Assembly (NCBI GenBank): GCA_036244855.1
Contig: BQKZ01000627.1
Span: forward strand, 42,714-106,713
Source of the DNA: Temnopleurus reevesii
Taxonomy: Eukaryota; Echinodermata; Echinoidea; Temnopleuroida; Temnopleuridae
Length of the DNA stretch: 64,000 bases
Direction of reading: 5' to 3'
Of the stretch, positions 1-12,850 are shown in pieces. Numbering within the stretch: position 1 is the stretch's first letter; each line of letters begins with the position of its first letter. Both the position numbers and the translations under genes were made by a program. The notes under the pieces were generated by a model. It did no database searches. It was not told the origin of the DNA and worked only from the letters and a program-made list of their open reading frames with translations.

Positions 1-216
1 TGTGTCGGTCGAGCGTATTTGGAAATTAAAAACGTTCCCTGGACGCACAGCCTACACTGGATATACGGTGGACTGACGCTCGATGTACACTCCTTGAGCG
101 CAAGCCGAACGCCAGTCCACCTTCTGATCCGCGCATACTGTGCACTCGGGGAACGCTTTAATTTCCAAAAACGCTGGGCCGACGCAGGCTAAAACGCAAA
201 GGTGTGAATGGGCCTT
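1..216. mobile_element. FB-A fold-back element, copy 1 (cut by the window edge)
   Basis: Starts inside the left arm (GTCGGTCGAGCGTATTTGG) and ends with the complete right arm, GACGCAGGCTAAAACGCAAA then GGTGTGAATGGGCC. The inner inverted segments GTGGACTGACG and CCAGTCCAC are visible. The left terminus lies outside the window. Confidence 0.85.
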
Positions 217-407
217 AATATAGGTTAATCCAAAGAGAGGTATGAGCTATGTATTGATATCATCCAATCATCTCTTTGATTCTTAGACATCATTACGAAC
301 ATGATGAAGTGCCTGGTCATGGGACAGACCTGGGATGGACCATGTAGTTCTAGAACGGGGATGGGGCCGGGTATTTCATGGGGAAATGTAGTAGCAGCGG
401 AGTACTC

Positions 408-590
408 AGGGGCCGATTGCTCAAAATGGTCTTAGCTATCCTCTTTTTTTCTCAGACGTCTTGATTTCTTGTGCCACCCTCGTAACATAGACATTAGTGG
501 CCATACGACTATGTTAAGAGGGTGGCACAAGAACTTAAGATGCCTTAGCATGAAGAGGATAGCTATAACTGTTTCGTGTAATTGGCCCCT
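408..590. mobile_element. FB-D fold-back element, copy 1
   Basis: About 183 bp. Left end GGGGCCGATTGCTCAAAATG then GTCTTAGCTATCCTCTT. Right end GAGGATAGCTATAACTG, then TTTCGTGTAATTGGCCCC. Inner arms (CTTGTGCCACCCTCGTAACA and TGTTAAGAGGGTGGCACAAG) are near-perfect inverse complements. Short open frames overlapping it on both strands are artefacts. Confidence 0.88.
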
Positions 591-3500
591 GAATTTCAAA
601 TGTACAAAAACAAAAACAAAAATCAAGAAAACAACCAAACCTATAAATCCTGTAACGATTTAAAAAGTATGTATAAGAAGTTGGTACAGCAACAATGCCC
701 TTTAGGGTTGAAATATGCACACTTGGGTGGAGATGTGGTGGTATATCCAACTTCCGGTGCACATTTCCACCATAAGAGTGTATATCTTCACCCTAGAGGT
801 GTCGTTACTCCAAGGGTGCATAATACACCCTAAAGGGAACACAATCGCCACCCTAAAGGATGCTGAGCTTGTTCAAGCGGCTGCATCCATATACGGGTAC
901 AGAATTGCGCCCTAATATCTTATGGTACATTAATGTTAATCGCCATGTTTACTTGTATAGAGCATTTAGACTCACTATATTCATGATATCATCTGAATGA
1001 CCTCATCGGGCCTTTTATTTTCACCCGATGTCTTTTCCGATTCCCCCCCTTTTTTTGAAGGGGGGGGGGCACCATATGATGGTGGCGGAGGGCATCTTTC
1101 CTCTAATATCTCAGCCTCTCTGCCCAGGTACGCTACACACCTGGTTTCAAAACAATATCTGATACTGCAGCCATGGCAGCAGTATGTTTCTTTGATTACA
1201 TGGGGTCATTATACCGCTAAACGTGAAAACATGTCTGGTATGACGCTATCAAACTTTGAAAACATCGACCATTTAACCCTGAGCTGTCATTCACTCGGAT
1301 GTTTAACCCCATTTTTATCTAATCATGTTGTGTATTATGGTTTATTGAAATAGGTTTATGATACCTGGAATATGACAGGGTATCAGCTATTGCGTCACAT
1401 GTACCTCTCTTCCGGATAGTGATATCATTGATATTTTTGTAAATTGCTCTCATTTCTAAGCGTAGGCCTAAACAAGGGGTGATATTTAAAAAAAAATCTC
1501 TATGGCTATAGCTCTCAAGCGAAAATAAGCATAATCAGAGCCACATGCATGGGAAAGCGCAAAGTTTGAAGAAGAAAAAAACATTTCAAAATCATAAGCA
1601 TGATAAACATAGCCCCATCTTTCAGTGCAAATCTTGTAACATTTCGCGCAATAGTTTTCAGCTACGTGTCAGAATTTTCAAAGTTTTTCTCGTGCTATTT
1701 TGAATACAGGTTTGCAATTTTATGGTCATATTTCCTCTGTTGAGATGCATAAAGTTTTCTTTAGCTTTAAGAGAGTAAATTGAATATTGGCCAACTTTTA
1801 CGTTGCCTGGCATGTTGCCGTCATGTCATAAGAGGCAAACGTTACGAAGACTGCGGATATTCTTATTCTGCCAGGGTTCGTAAATGGTTCCAAAAGGTTC
1901 ATTGCCATATTATTCGTTAACCAGGTATAAAAGTAAGTTCGCAAACGACCGCAATGGGTTTTGTGGTCGCCAGCAATTTCTATTGCAGTAAAGAATTGTT
2001 GAACGTTCGTAAATATTTGCGTCTCATTGAGATGCTTTCTTTATGGAGTTATAAGCATCCTAACTTATATCTCCATGCACCTACCGATATCTTCACCGCA
2101 CTTTTCATCCATGCCCGTCTTTCCGGCATGTCAGAGTGTACTTATCACGAGAAGATAGCAAACCAAAGCATGTCTTGTATGCTTGTCGCTTGGTGGTGAT
2201 TAATTTGAAGGGCCATACGTAGACACGACGTGGTAGTAATCTGATCTCTGCTGAGCGCCCCGCAACATTATTCATCTGTGGGACTACATGTCAGAGTGGA
2301 TAAGGGGGTTGCACGGGGGGGCTTGTTAAAATTACTGGCGTGGTGATGATTATGGTGGAGTAAAAAATGGAAGAAATCTAGGGCAACAGTCAGAAGGAAA
2401 GGAATCTGATATGAAATAATGAGTCTTGTGAGAACCCATTGAGAATTATGCGGACGTCATTGCCTGCTCTATAATTCAGATGTTCTGTTGTTATTCAGGT
2501 TCATATTTTGGCGCCTTGTCATTATTGTTAGTGTTCCAAATGATACGATGTATGATAAATACTTGATACACATATTTATCTTTTATAGTCCCAAGACAAT
2601 TGCTATTTATGAACCTAAAAAAGCAGGATAACCTGTGACCCCATTCTAATGATTTAATGTCGTTTTTATGCAAAGAATCGAACGTTGTGTGAAAAATTAT
2701 TCATTTTGCTTTATAAACAAAGACAGAGTTTTCTAGGTAATTTTTTTTTCAAAAGCATATACATGAATGTTTTGGTGTGATTGATTTTCAATAATCTTTG
2801 ATTTAAACGTTGCTATGTTAACACCATTGTTAAAAACTCTTGGCAATTTTCACTTTTATTAAGGGATATGAATATGAATATCTTTTGTTGTAAAACAATT
2901 TATCAATCACGACCTTATCGCGTCAAACTTATAGGCAGATGTACATTACTACACAGTTTATTTAGGGGGACACCCCAGGACTGCAAAGAAAAAAATTCAT
3001 AACTTATATCAGATTTTGTGGGAAATGACTACTTCTACATCTACTGTAGATCGCTACAATCAATGTGTGTTTTAAATACTATGCACTTTACACTATATAT
3101 TAAATCTGTGTCTACTTAAAAAGGACATCAGAACAGTACTCGAATGCATTAACCTACGGGTGGCTCATGGATACGAAAGTAGTGTTGAGCCACTGCGTTT
3201 GGTTAATACCAACTTCGCCCATCCTTCGGGGAGCTTGTCTGCGCAACTAAAACAATCGATCGGCCCAGATATGATTTCTTTTTATTTCATCTGGTTCGTA
3301 GGAACTATGATCTTCATGACACGTGGAAGGCGATCCCTAAACAGACGAGTAACATATGATCTGTGGGTCCTTTAGCACGTTCAAATTTGCGATCGATAAA
3401 GATAGGCATAAAAGACGTTCATCTGATGGTTCTAAATGGCATTTTCATGTGTTGAGGTCTACTTGTGTGTTTAAGTGCATGTGTGCGATGTGGTTTTCAA

Positions 3501-4634
3501 AGAAATGTGCCATTTAGTGCAAGTGCATTTCTTTATTTTAGTTCTTAATACCCTTAAGGTGAATGACTAGATAATTTCGTCAAATGTTTGAATTATCTTT
3601 TTTTTTATACTAAACATGCTAAAAGTCGTTAGTTAGTTCTCTTTAACTGAATATAAAAAATTGTTATAATATCATAACATTTCTATTATTGTTGTTAGTA
3701 CCATTGCTGTTATTATTATCACTATTATCATTATTATTATTAGTAGTAGTATTATCATCATTATTATTATTATCATATTCATAAATTATTAATATATTAT
3801 CATTATCTTTTATTAGGGAATATAGGAAACGAAATTCACATCTCATGGTTGAATGTCCGATGAAAAATAGTATAAATTGGAGCACAGCACACGAGATGAG
3901 TTTGCAATCAAGAAATAATTCTAGTATCTTTGATTTCATTCGGCTACAAAATAAGTCTAAATTCATGAGATTGTTCGGTAAACTGACGGAGTAAACTTGA
4001 ATATTGGAGTTTATTTCTTAGTATAAACTCAAAATATTATCCTATGCTTGATCAACTAAGAAGTAACTCCACATGAACCTATATACCTGAATATATTTTC
4101 AAATTGCATTAACAATTTGGGTAAGGTTCCATTCTATCTTATTTTTTATTAAACTATTCTTCACTGTTATTTTTTCATATTTGCCCAATTATTCTTGCGT
4201 TGTTATTTTAACTCATCCTCCTGCTCCTTCTTGGTCTTTTTAATCCTCTACTTCATCTCTTATATCTCCCCTTCTTCTTCTCCTTCTTTCCCTTTTTCAA
4301 CATATACCTTTATTTAAAATCGGTAACAAATAGGGGGCCATCAGGAAGGAAAAAAATAGGGACCCTCAGCTTGATGACTATGGGTCCATGCCAAACATCT
4401 GGAATATCGAAAGACAATGGAGGATTGGAAGGGGGCATTGGGTGAGGTATACAGACCATGCAGCAAACACAGGTTCATGTACACGCTAGACCCTTGGAAT
4501 GTGTGTCAAACCAAACGAGGGGCAATTATCCTGCTACATACTCTCCCGATGACGGATGACCCCGCCAAATCGGACAGCAAAAAAGGTCACGTGACATGGT
4601 TTAAAACGAGACTTGCGTGATGTTGTTTATAGTA
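591..4634. other. Intergenic, no gene recognised
   Basis: AT-rich sequence with a G-run near 1,060-1,070, a short run of ATT/ATC repeats (3,680-3,790) and scattered short open frames without homology that I recognise. The 690-860 part has several CACCCT/AGGGTG motifs, but I could not define an element. Confidence 0.5.
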
Positions 4635-4635
4635 C

Positions 4636-4772
4636 TTAAAGCCCCGGTCACATAGGGACCCAAAAACAACATGATTCAACACGACTCTTTGTTCTGAGGC
4701 AGTAAACTGTGAATTAACGAAGAGTCGTATTGAATCGTGATGCTTCTGGACCTGTATGTGACCGGGGACTTA
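4636..4772. mobile_element. FB-B fold-back element, copy 1
   Basis: About 135 bp with inverted ends AAAGCCCCGGTCACAT and ATGTGACCGGGGACTT. Inner arms are AACACGACTCTTTGTT and AACGAAGAGTCGTATT. Other copies are at 15.4 and 27.8 kb. Confidence 0.9.
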
Positions 4773-5204
4773 GCAGTCTCTAGCCTTTATGTAGCTAGAC
4801 GTCGCAATCATGAATGAAAATATACGACTGACTAACTGGCAATACTGTACTTCCTGTTTTATATTTCAGGAGATGCTTCAATTATAGATACAGATATTTG
4901 TGGAGTTATAATGGTGATAACATTTGCTGATTAAAATATCGTTCTAATCTGATTGTTTGATCTTTGTTTGATCAGAAAATAATTACAAAATATATGTACA
5001 ACCTATTTGATAGAAAAATGTATTCAAGATAAGCTAATGAATAGAGATTATCTGTTTTGAGCAAGGTATAAATATGATGATAATTTATTGAAGCGGTACA
5101 ATAAATACATACAAAAACACAACCTGACCAAATGTTATTGAAGATAAGGACTAATAGCCTGCATATCAATATCATATAGATGACGTTGGAGCAACTGATA
5201 ATCT

Positions 5205-5271
5205 GAAAAACAGCATGTGCTGAACTGGGTTTTTAACCGTGTTTAAATAAATGTATCAAATCAAATCAACA
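5205..5271 (+). mobile_element. 3' end of a retroelement with (TCAAA)n tail, copy 1
   Basis: The segment GAAAAACAGCATGTGCTGAA ... GTGTTTAAATAAATGTATC followed by ATCAAATCAAATC. The same segment recurs inverted at 54,970-55,041, also ending in a TCAAA-type tail. A shared unique part plus a simple 3' tail points to a LINE or SINE end. Confidence 0.6.
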
Positions 5272-5423
5272 AACTTTAAGATGGTCTCAGGAGAAATCAA
5301 ACATAATGCAACAAGTAACGTTTTTGCTGGTCATAAGAGAAAAGCAAACCTATATTAGTGACAAGTTATTGCATTCGTAAGATCGCTTACCAATCTTTTT
5401 TTCTGTGAAATAGCTAGAGGTAC

Positions 5424-5530
5424 CCACGACTTTACGAACGATTTATGACCCTTTATGCACTCATTGATGATACCAGGCACTGAATCGCACCTGAGAACGG
5501 GTCACAGGTCGTTCGTAGAGTCGTGCGTAG
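5424..5530. mobile_element. Short fold-back element
   Basis: Inverted arms CACGACTTTACGAACGA(TTTATGACCC) and (GGGTCACAGG)TCGTTCGTAGAGTCGTG enclose about 40 bases. About 107 bp in all. A single copy is clear in the window, with a weak related half near 22.53 kb. Confidence 0.65.
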
Positions 5531-7798
5531 ATCTACAAACAGGCCTATATGGAGCACAACCCATTGTCATTGCTTGTTAGCTCCTACATAACGAATAGAT
5601 ATAATAAACTTGTCAGGAACTTGAATTTAGAGGTAAGGTCAATATATTTCCCTCTTTGATAATGACAGAAAAATTAGACAAGCAAAACAAAGAGTTTGGA
5701 CAAAAAAGTGAGAACAAAGAACGAAGTAAAAAACAATTATTAATGTCCGATGAAATTACTAACTGATGAGAACAAAAAAAGTATATAGACAAATTCAAAC
5801 TTTCATGATTTTGGTGACGTCATACACGTATAAAGTTGAACACACATATGAATTGCTCGCCCATCCGAATTTTTCAATAATTAGAACGTTTATGTCAAAC
5901 TAAGAAGTTTCACAGATCACATCATTTTCAAGCTCTTTCTGTCAAAATAGGGAAACAACATAAACGTAACATGAAAACATGGACAAGAGAGAACTTTAAT
6001 GAACGAAAGATAAATCACACCGTACAAGAAAGTTAATTCTGAAAAAGTTTCATCGTCTTGACACTAAGCGGGAGAGACTCCTTCATGTGATACGGTGCTT
6101 TCATTTCCGTTGGCCAACATCCAACTTCAATACATCTTCCACTTGCCTTCGAAGAAACTCTCATATGGAACTCTCGAGTTAAAGGATCGGTTCGAGACAA
6201 TCGTGTGAGGCGTAATGTGGCTTTGATGTTGAAGCTTTTTGGGGTGGGGTACAAATATGAAATAGAGTATGATATGAATAAAACATCGGTGCGGGACGGG
6301 TGCAGAATAATATGACGAATATGACGAATAGCCAAATATACTTTATATGAAACGGGAAATTTTATTATTTATGTGATACATTTTTTGTAACTATAATGCT
6401 TTTTATTTTAATTTTTGTATTATCAATTGGGGGGGGGTGTTACCAATATAATGCCAGATAATGTATCTTTTTAACATTTAGGTAAGTCTTTTGCCTAAAA
6501 TGTTAACGCTTGAATAAGAACCCCCATGTTTGATATTAAAAAAAAAAAACTCATTTTGGGGCGGAGCGAGGCCAGTCCCTCTAACATTTTAAAGGGGGTG
6601 ACTATCCCATGCAAGACCCCGTAGCTACATCATAATCGGGTGATAAGACAAAACTGATCTCAAAAGACCTTCGTCAAGTAAGTGGCAATGTCAATGAAAT
6701 CGCGGTGCCGATTTAAAGAGTTGATATTTAGCCCAATTCAAACGAAAAGGTGGAGGCAATTTCTTATTTGATCACCGCTTCAGACCATCTCTCGGCATCA
6801 TCAGAATTGGACCATCTTCCGTCGGTTGTTATACAGCAATATGTATTCATGATGGTGGTCAAGTGTTTTCTCTTACCTCCAAATGAAGATAGAAGGAGGA
6901 GTCGAATATGATTGCGAGTCGGTTATTATTCATTGTTTCATTACAAAAATGATCAGATGACATTGATGTTAAGTGATGTGCATCAAAAGGACCTTTGGCA
7001 ATCACCTCAAAGATTTGAATAAAACTTGAACGAAATATTAACTACAATCGTTCAGCAAAGTGACGTCGGCGAAAATAAATTTGCCGTTATGGAGCATTGG
7101 ACAGCAAGGACAGGCGATTTCAAGAGCAATTGTTTTTGGTAAATTGGTTGAAGTTTGAAGTTTGATTTATGGGCCCGAATGTATTCATGCAGATGAGTGT
7201 GATGATAAATGGGACCTTTGCAATCACCCGGAAATGATTAAAAACAATATTGAATTGGCGTGTTAAGAAATACACTGTGGGTGTATAATTGGCATGAATA
7301 ATTAACGTACTCTCGTACGGTATGATTGTCAGCATGTTCTTTGATGGATACCTAGGAACAGGAGGAAATAAGTTCGAAGTTTGAAATTCGGACACATGAC
7401 CATTCAAAGTGATTGACTTATACACATAATGTATTATGGATGGAAACCAATAAAAAATCCAATGGAAATGGTTGAAGATGCTCCAAAAGCCAAATCATCA
7501 ATAAAAAAACACGAAAAAACAGAGAATAATAGTTTGAAATTCCCTTTACACTGCTAGTATACTAGTATTACTGTATTATGATTGAGATGATTTGAATATC
7601 TAAATTGATTGGATTGAAAGTCTTCCAGGGCAAAATTAGAATTTGGAGAGTTAGTTGAAGGTTCAGCAAAATTTCGTTCACTCTGCTGTCTAAATTCCTA
7701 GTATTTAAAAGTAAAATTAAAAGTTTTCAATCTAATAGATTGAAATTTCAATCTCATATAATTGGACTTTAAATCTATTAGATTGAAAATGTCAAGCC
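5531..7798. other. Intergenic, no gene recognised
   Basis: AT-rich DNA. A 100-codon minus-strand frame at 6,335-6,033 is slightly less AT-rich than its surroundings but has no recognised domain. There is a G-run near 6,430. Nothing else supported. Confidence 0.5.
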
Positions 7799-8308
7799 AA
7801 TTGTATTGATCCCTGACGACAATCTTTTCTTTTCACTTTTAAGTCCAAGAAATTTTGTGTGTCAATATGAGAAATACGAGACATTGAATATTTTATAGCT
7901 CTTTAGAAATTATGAAAAATACAAATTATTTTAAATCATATTTAGATCTATATAACGTTGAGGGATCTTTGTACAACACCATGGCCGTCAAAAGCCACTG
8001 TGTGATGGGTGCCAAAGTGCCCCCTTTAGAGTATGAGCTGTATATCAAATAAANAATTGTATTGATCCCTGACGACAATCTTTTCTTTACACTTTTAAAT
8101 CCAAGAAATGTGGAGTGTCAATATGAGAAATACGAGACATTGAAGATTTTGTAGCTCTTTAGAAATTATGAAAAATACAAATTATTTTAAATCATATTTA
8201 GATCTATATAACGTTGAGGGATCTTTGTACAACACTAGGGTCGTCAAAAGTCACTGTGCGATGGGTGCCAAAGTGCCCCTTTAGAGTATGAGCTGTATGT
8301 CAAATAAA
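7799..8308. repeat. 254-bp direct tandem duplication split by a single N
   Basis: The segment 7,799-8,053 (starting AATTGTATTGATCCCTGACG, ending GAGCTGTATATCAAATAAA) is repeated at 8,055-8,308 with roughly a dozen differences. The only base between the copies is the N at 8,054. It is either a true tandem duplication or two alleles joined by the assembler. Confidence 0.9.
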
Positions 8309-8488
8309 TGAAGAAAATGGTAAAAAAAAAAAAACACCCCTTCGTTCAAAGGTTATTGAAATGCACCCCTCTGAAACAATTGTGAAATATAGAACCATAT
8401 TCGGGTTCTTTACTTACAATAAAACCTTTAAAATACATATTGCTTGACAGTGTGTCTCTGAGATGCCGAGAAAAATCACAGGCATAAT

Positions 8489-8554
8489 TGGTCGGGTAGG
8501 AATCGAACCTACAATCGCCTGATGACTAGACAGGTCTCTAACCACTAGACCTAA
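8489..8554 (-). tRNA. tRNA-like sequence (tRNA pseudogene or SINE head)
   Basis: On the minus strand there is an A-box-like TAGTGGTTAGAG with a D-stem GTCT/AGAC, and a perfect T-arm (GTAGG-TTCGATT-CCTAC) containing the B-box. The anticodon stem is short (CCTG/CAGG). The 5' strand of the acceptor stem does not pair with the 3' CCGACCA. So it is not a functional tRNA as it stands. A pol III promoter of a SINE, or a decayed tRNA gene, is more likely. Confidence 0.5.
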
Positions 8555-10195
8555 AAGTTTCTTGAAACTGTGGGTCAAATATTGCCCTAGATTTCTCTAA
8601 ACGTCTTTGACGAACCTATCCGAGACACTAACAAACTGACAAAGTCAGATCCTCGGTCGTTTTCTTTTTACATAACCTTACACTCTTACTAAAACTGACC
8701 TTTGGGAATCCTTTCTGATCTTATATTATCATGATTATCACACTTTAAAAACACCTTTTCCAAGGTCTACCCATGTTTCTGTAATATATGGCACCACTTT
8801 ATTTGATTAATGAACTGTATATTACGATAAAACCAGAAGCTAAGGACATTGCAGTAAGATTTGATTATAGTTTAATGATCTTCTGAAAACGAATTTTATA
8901 TATTTTCATTTTGAAAACAAATTTTTTTCCCTTAACTATCGTCGGGAAGAAAATTATGATGACCAATAATGATGATGGTATGTTCGACCTCATTGCTCTT
9001 GCAAACTGGTGTTTCGATAAAGAATTCTCGATGGGATATGGGGGCGATGTGCCCATACAGATTGTTCGTCTTTCTTTTGTCCCGACATTAACCATCATAA
9101 CAATTTTGTATTTTCCCTAAAAGTAAAAAATTAATAAATGAAGAAAATTGATTAGGAAAAGTATGACATATTTAGTTGTGATATAAATTCTTATTTTCTT
9201 TCCTTTAATCGAAATATTTTACCATTCTATTTAAACATGTCTTACGGAAATGCTGTGGAGTTTACAATCTTTAAACGTGAGAGGAATGAAACTATGAATT
9301 ACCCAATACTTAAAATCCAATTCTTTAATTTGAGAAGCTTTTTTATTTTTTAAACTCGAAGAATGTCAAAATATGTACAATTAAAAGGACACTTTTCTAT
9401 CACTGGAAAGTATATTAAATGAAGCAATAAAGTTACTCTTCTGCTAATGGAATTAGAAATGACTTTCGTTCATCAAATCATTTTGATGTTCACAGATTTT
9501 GATAGAAGACATACAACGCTTTAAAACCAGGGCAAATTCTTCCTTAGAGATCTATCTCTATAAAACTATTCATAAAACTATTCATAATTTGATATCCATC
9601 AGAGAGGATAACTCGCCATTTTAGGTTTAAAAATAAATCAATGAAGCTAAAAACTATATAGAATGAGTCCTTAAGAAGCAAATAAATACATCAATACCAA
9701 TGAATACTTGATGAATTAATTCTCTTTCTTGAGGCTACAGACAAAACGGGATTATAATTACCATCAGTGACGCACAAACAGCGATTACTGGTGGGCTTAT
9801 GCCAAGGAATTCGAATGCTAAATGCTACACCCCATCTTACAATGTATGCATTGTGCATTCAGAGGCATTACACGTAATAACTTGAAGAACCTTATGCAGA
9901 CGGGGTAATAAAGTACAATTAATCTAGGGATGTCTCACAGCTTAAGACCCCTCCACTTCCCCAATAAGACCCAGTCTCATCTTACAGGGAATCTCCTTAA
10001 TTAAATTGACGTCATATAATGAAATTATGCGCGCTTTGTGGTATAGCCGCAATGCCCCCAAATCTATGCTGGCATTGTGTATGATGATGGTATTTATGTT
10101 TTGAAGTGCAGGGTGAAGATTGAAATTCAAGATTTTTGAACGCCACAAGTATTATGATGATTTGGTGATGATACTGCTACTATACTGTTGCTCCT
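8555..10195. other. Intergenic, no gene recognised
   Basis: AT-rich, with scattered short open frames of no recognisable family. No clear repeat found. Confidence 0.5.
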
Positions 10196-10200
10196 AATAT

Positions 10201-10259
<59 letters not shown>

Positions 10260-10290
10260 TTACTACTATTACTACATGTACTACTAGTAA

Positions 10291-10349
<59 letters not shown>

Positions 10350-10702
10350 TTACTACTACTGCTACTACAAGTACTACGAATACCTCTGCTGCTACTACTA
10401 CTACTATTATTACCACTCCTACTACTACTACTACTACTAGTAGTAGTACTTCTACTACTACTACTACTACATTAAACTACTACTACTTCTATTACTACTG
10501 CTGCTACTATAAGTACTACGAATACTACTGCTGCTGCTACTACTACTACTACTTCTACTAATGATAATAATAATAATACTTCTACTAATACTGCTACTGC
10601 TGCTACAGCTACTTTAATATTATCATATTACTACCATATACTACTAATGCTACCACCACCACCATCTCTGTGAGTACTATTTGTACTACCACTACTACTA
10701 CT

Positions 10703-10754
<52 letters not shown>

Positions 10755-10780
10755 ATGCTACAACGACGACTACTACTTTT
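10196..10780. repeat. (TAC)n / (CTA)n trinucleotide tract
   Basis: Long, imperfect trinucleotide repeat in several blocks (10,199-10,360; 10,380-10,600; 10,680-10,755), giving artefactual poly-Leu, poly-Val, poly-Thr and poly-Ser frames. Ends in CTG/GCT-type triplets near 10,850. Confidence 0.97.
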
Positions 10781-10861
10781 TCTACTTCTATCACTACTTC
10801 TATTAACATTTATATCTATTACGAGAATGCTGATACTTCTAATCATGCTGCTGCTGCTGCT

Positions 10862-12201
10862 TCTATGGGCGTAGCGTTGAACGAGGAATTCGATTCAGGT
10901 GGGTTATATAAGCTATTGTTCAAAGGTGTGAGCCGGCCTTTAAACAGGTGAAATGTTCTCTGCTCATTTTTTGTCGAAAAATATACCCAAAATATAACCT
11001 ATTTTATGCGCGAAGAAAATTACGTGTTACCAGTGCAGTGATTTTATTTCAAAGGAAATAAGAAAATATAATACAATAAAATAAAATACAAAGGAAATGA
11101 ATGAAGTGATCGTGTAATAGTCAGGGCAATCTTGCACCAAACAATCATGACACTGCAACGCAGATATTAGGACATTCTTACGTTGCTATATTACAAAACC
11201 TACCTGAAACAAAAGTAGAATTTATTTTACACATGATACTTTAAAATGACATGTACTGCCTTGTATTATGAGAGGGCGCTTTTAAACGGACGAATAAAGG
11301 GAAATGACGAAGACGACTACTTAGATTAAAGATGTGTACATATGAATATAATAAAAGAAAGTCTATCCCGCGGCGAGGTTCGAATCTCAAACCTCTCGAT
11401 TTCTAATTAACATTCGCGGTCATAGTCCCGCAGTTGTAACTCAACAGCAATCATCTCGGGGTTTTAAGATCGGTACTGATCACAAATTTTCCTTTTCAAC
11501 ATAATTTCTCCTGAATAATGATCATTCTTAAATATTTTGTATTATTCATTTTATTGAATACATCACACTCAGTAATAAGGTAATGTGTTAGTTCTATAAA
11601 GAGGGGTCCAGTTTATGGTATTTTTATGAGCCAACATTTTGTGAAGATGTAAATGATATAAATGACGGATACAATGTTCATATACCAGGTTTAGAATCTG
11701 ATCACAGTCTCAATTTTCAATGAATTCACATTTCCATTCAAACTTTACTTCATTGATGTAAGCTTAAATGGCAACATATCCTTATGATTAAATTGCATTC
11801 TATTATCAATATTATTCTGATTTCTATATTCAATATCTTTTTGTGACACTGCTCTGCATTGCCGCATTTTTTTTAAACTTTGTGTTACTGGAGCAACTTT
11901 ATACTTAATACTTACGAATTGTTAATATTGCAAATTTCAAATACATTCATTCAACATATTTTTCACCAATTGAAATTTATACCTACATTTGTAATAATAA
12001 AGAGATTTACACAAATATTACGAAAGTACGATTATTGTTGTCATGTTAACTCTTACTTCTATTCAGCTGGTATTCTATTTACATTTCAACGTTGACCTCA
12101 TGCATATTCCGAAACGGTTAGCAACTCTTTATCACGTGAAGGTTGATTAAAATAAAAGAAAATAAGTGAATTATTATGGCTGAAATAAAACAATGTCTTA
12201 C
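10862..12201. other. No exon recognised downstream of the candidate signal-peptide exon
   Basis: AT-rich. I searched the minus strand for a continuation of the 12.2 kb exon and saw none. A GGTTCGAATC box occurs near 11,378 without a matching A-box. Confidence 0.5.
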
Positions 12202-12366
12202 CTTGACAGATGAAAGATGCTTGCAGGATCAACAGGGAGATCATCGCTTTGAGATCCATCTCCTTTATCACGCCAATCACTTTCCTCTGGATCAACCGGC
12301 AATGCCTCGGGTTCTGAAGTCTCCAGAAAACGAATCAAGCAAACCAGCTTGCCCGAGGTCCTTTAG
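12202..12366 (-). CDS. Candidate first coding exon with signal peptide (gene otherwise not seen)
   Basis: On the minus strand an ATG at 12,259 opens MDLKAMISLLILQASFICQ plus the first base of a Gly codon, then a perfect donor CAAG|GTAAGA. A good acceptor (TTTATTCAG, at 12,369-12,367) lies about 107 bases upstream of the ATG. The peptide is a plausible secretory signal. The architecture (UTR acceptor, signal peptide, phase-1 donor after a Gln-Gly) is the same as nAChR exon 1 at 35.7-35.9 kb, and the strand is the same. I found no matching downstream exons between 12,201 and 1, so either the next intron is very long or the exon is a chance or relic structure. The product is unknown; a second receptor-family gene is speculation. 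Confidence 0.4.
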
Positions 12367-12850
12367 CTGAATAAACAGCAACACACTTTGATATTTAACT
12401 AAAGTTCTGCGTCCAAAGTACCAGTTATATTCCAAACGCTTGAGAAAAAAAAGTGACGTTGAAGTGATTTTATTCAAGATTTTAGATGGAAATCACTTTG
12501 TATTGAGGATCGCCCTCCAGATAAGTCCGAAGTCAGAACGTTCGAAAGATGTCGTCTTTCTTCCAAGTAGTGTCTCTCAGCTGATAGTGAGGGGCTCGCT
12601 TGATATGAATATGAAGTTGTATAGTGTGCTGTTGGTGGAGCCGAGATGGGAATATCTTGTATCTCTGCTCCGAAGTTGGCGGCGCAGACGGACTAGTGTG
12701 CGCGCTCGCAGAGTGGGGGAGAGACAGAGAGACGGGAAAACAGACGATATAGAGGGCCAATATCATCACGTCACAAAATTTGCAGAGAAAGATTGCGAAA
12801 GACACACGAAACAAGAGCCCTCTGTTGTTCACTTGTAGCACAACATCGGA
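12367..12850. promoter_or_regulatory. Less AT-rich region upstream of the candidate exon
   Basis: A stretch with CpG-containing and GA-rich segments (12,660-12,740), unlike its AT-rich surroundings. It has overlapping open frames on both strands (12,440-12,838 plus; 12,841-12,533 minus) with no recognisable domain. It could be the promoter or untranslated first exon of the candidate gene at 12.2 kb. Confidence 0.3.

Noticed and set aside
432..833. Overlapping short open frames near the left edge
   Set aside because: They span the palindromic FB-D element and its flank; no coding signal.
690..860. Possible relation between 690-860 and 35,550-35,700 (CACCCT / AGGGTGC motifs)
   Set aside because: Only short motifs are shared; no alignable stretch long enough to call a repeat family.
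6033..6335. Minus-strand 100-codon frame as an exon
   Set aside because: No recognisable domain, poor splice-site context, and no neighbouring exons.
10180..10951. Long open frames with poly-Leu, poly-Val, poly-Thr and poly-Ser
   Set aside because: They are translations of a (TAC)n microsatellite in several frames and on both strands.
11340..11420. GGTTCGAATC box as a tRNA gene
   Set aside because: No A-box at a suitable distance and no cloverleaf could be drawn on either strand.
12440..12841. Overlapping 132- and 102-codon frames on opposite strands
   Set aside because: No domain; more likely the GC-richer promoter or UTR region of the candidate exon at 12.2 kb.
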